Below, one piece after another: positions 6,136 through 6,298 of a DNA stretch of 6,298 nucleotides. Origin of the DNA: Gammaproteobacteria bacterium. GTDB lineage: Bacteria; Pseudomonadota; Gammaproteobacteria; Enterobacterales; GCA-2746155. The DNA lies in NCBI GenBank assembly GCA_024206355.1, contig JAAGZM010000230.1:1-6298 (forward strand), written 5' to 3'. Numbering within the stretch: the stretch's first letter is position 1; each line of letters begins with the position of its first letter. The translations under genes were made by a program, and so were the position numbers. The notes below the pieces were generated by a model. That model had not been told where the DNA came from. It saw only the letters and a program-made list of their open reading frames with translations, and did no database searches.

Positions 6136-6252
6136 CGTGCAATCAAATGCTTAGGCAAACTCACTCAATGGGTGAATACTAATCCTTCTATAAGTTGCTG
6201 TTTTGAAATAAATAACCATAAGTCAGAGCCGGTCAACTGAGGATTCTAGGTT
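6136..6252 (+). repeat. 117-bp dispersed repeat, copy B (right module only)
   Basis: This is the right part of the MITE-like element, aligning without gaps to 367-483 with four mismatches by my count. The palindromic left half of the element (243-366) is absent: bases 6131-6135 bear no resemblance to 362-366. It ends with the same 19-bp terminal repeat (6234-6252). It is in direct orientation to copy A, about 5.8 kb away. Confidence 0.9.
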
Positions 6253-6298
6253 GAAGTATATAATCATAATTTTGAGCCAGTCAACTGAGGATTATAGG
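6253..6298 (+). repeat. Diverged tandem copy of the element's right end
   Basis: These 46 bases align without gaps to 6205-6250 with eight mismatches by my count (about 83% identical), including GAGCCAGTCAACTGAGGATT against GAGCCGGTCAACTGAGGATT. The unit begins two bases after the shared AGG, directly joined to copy B, and runs into the window edge, so its true end is unseen. It is older or more diverged than copies A and B. Confidence 0.8.

Overview
The window comes from the chromosome of an AT-rich gammaproteobacterium. The minus strand carries dnaX - ybaB/ebfC - recR - htpG in the order known from Escherichia coli and relatives, and all four proteins resemble their gammaproteobacterial orthologues along their whole length. 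The exact genus cannot be read from the window; a marine gammaproteobacterium is a guess.

Layout from the right (upstream) end: 6136-6298 holds two tandem right ends of a repeat family. 6018-6135 holds a short broken coding remnant. dnaX (5891-3876) encodes the DNA polymerase III tau subunit and contains a complete E. coli-type programmed -1 frameshift cassette that should also yield the gamma subunit. ybaB (3853-3530) and recR (3509-2907) follow with gaps of about 20 bases, so dnaX-ybaB-recR looks like one replication/repair operon. htpG (2834-906) has its own near-consensus sigma-32 heat-shock promoter in the 72-base gap after recR and ends at a strong intrinsic terminator (884-851).

The left 830 bases are accessory sequence. 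Just past the htpG terminator lies a lipoprotein gene broken by a +1 frameshift, whose last codons come from a repeat element. A full MITE-like copy of that element (about 241 bp, 19-bp terminal inverted repeats, nested internal palindromes, no credible transposase) occupies 243-483. Before it is a 223-base AT-rich spacer with a possible 49-codon ORF, and at the very start the right end of another copy.

Functionally, tau/gamma load the sliding clamp and organise the replisome, YbaB is a nucleoid-associated DNA-binding protein, RecR works with RecO/RecF in gap repair, and HtpG is the bacterial Hsp90. The most notable signals are the dnaX recoding cassette and the repeat family, which lies on both sides of the cluster, is modular, and supplies stop codons to neighbouring reading frames. 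No wholly new multigene system is visible.
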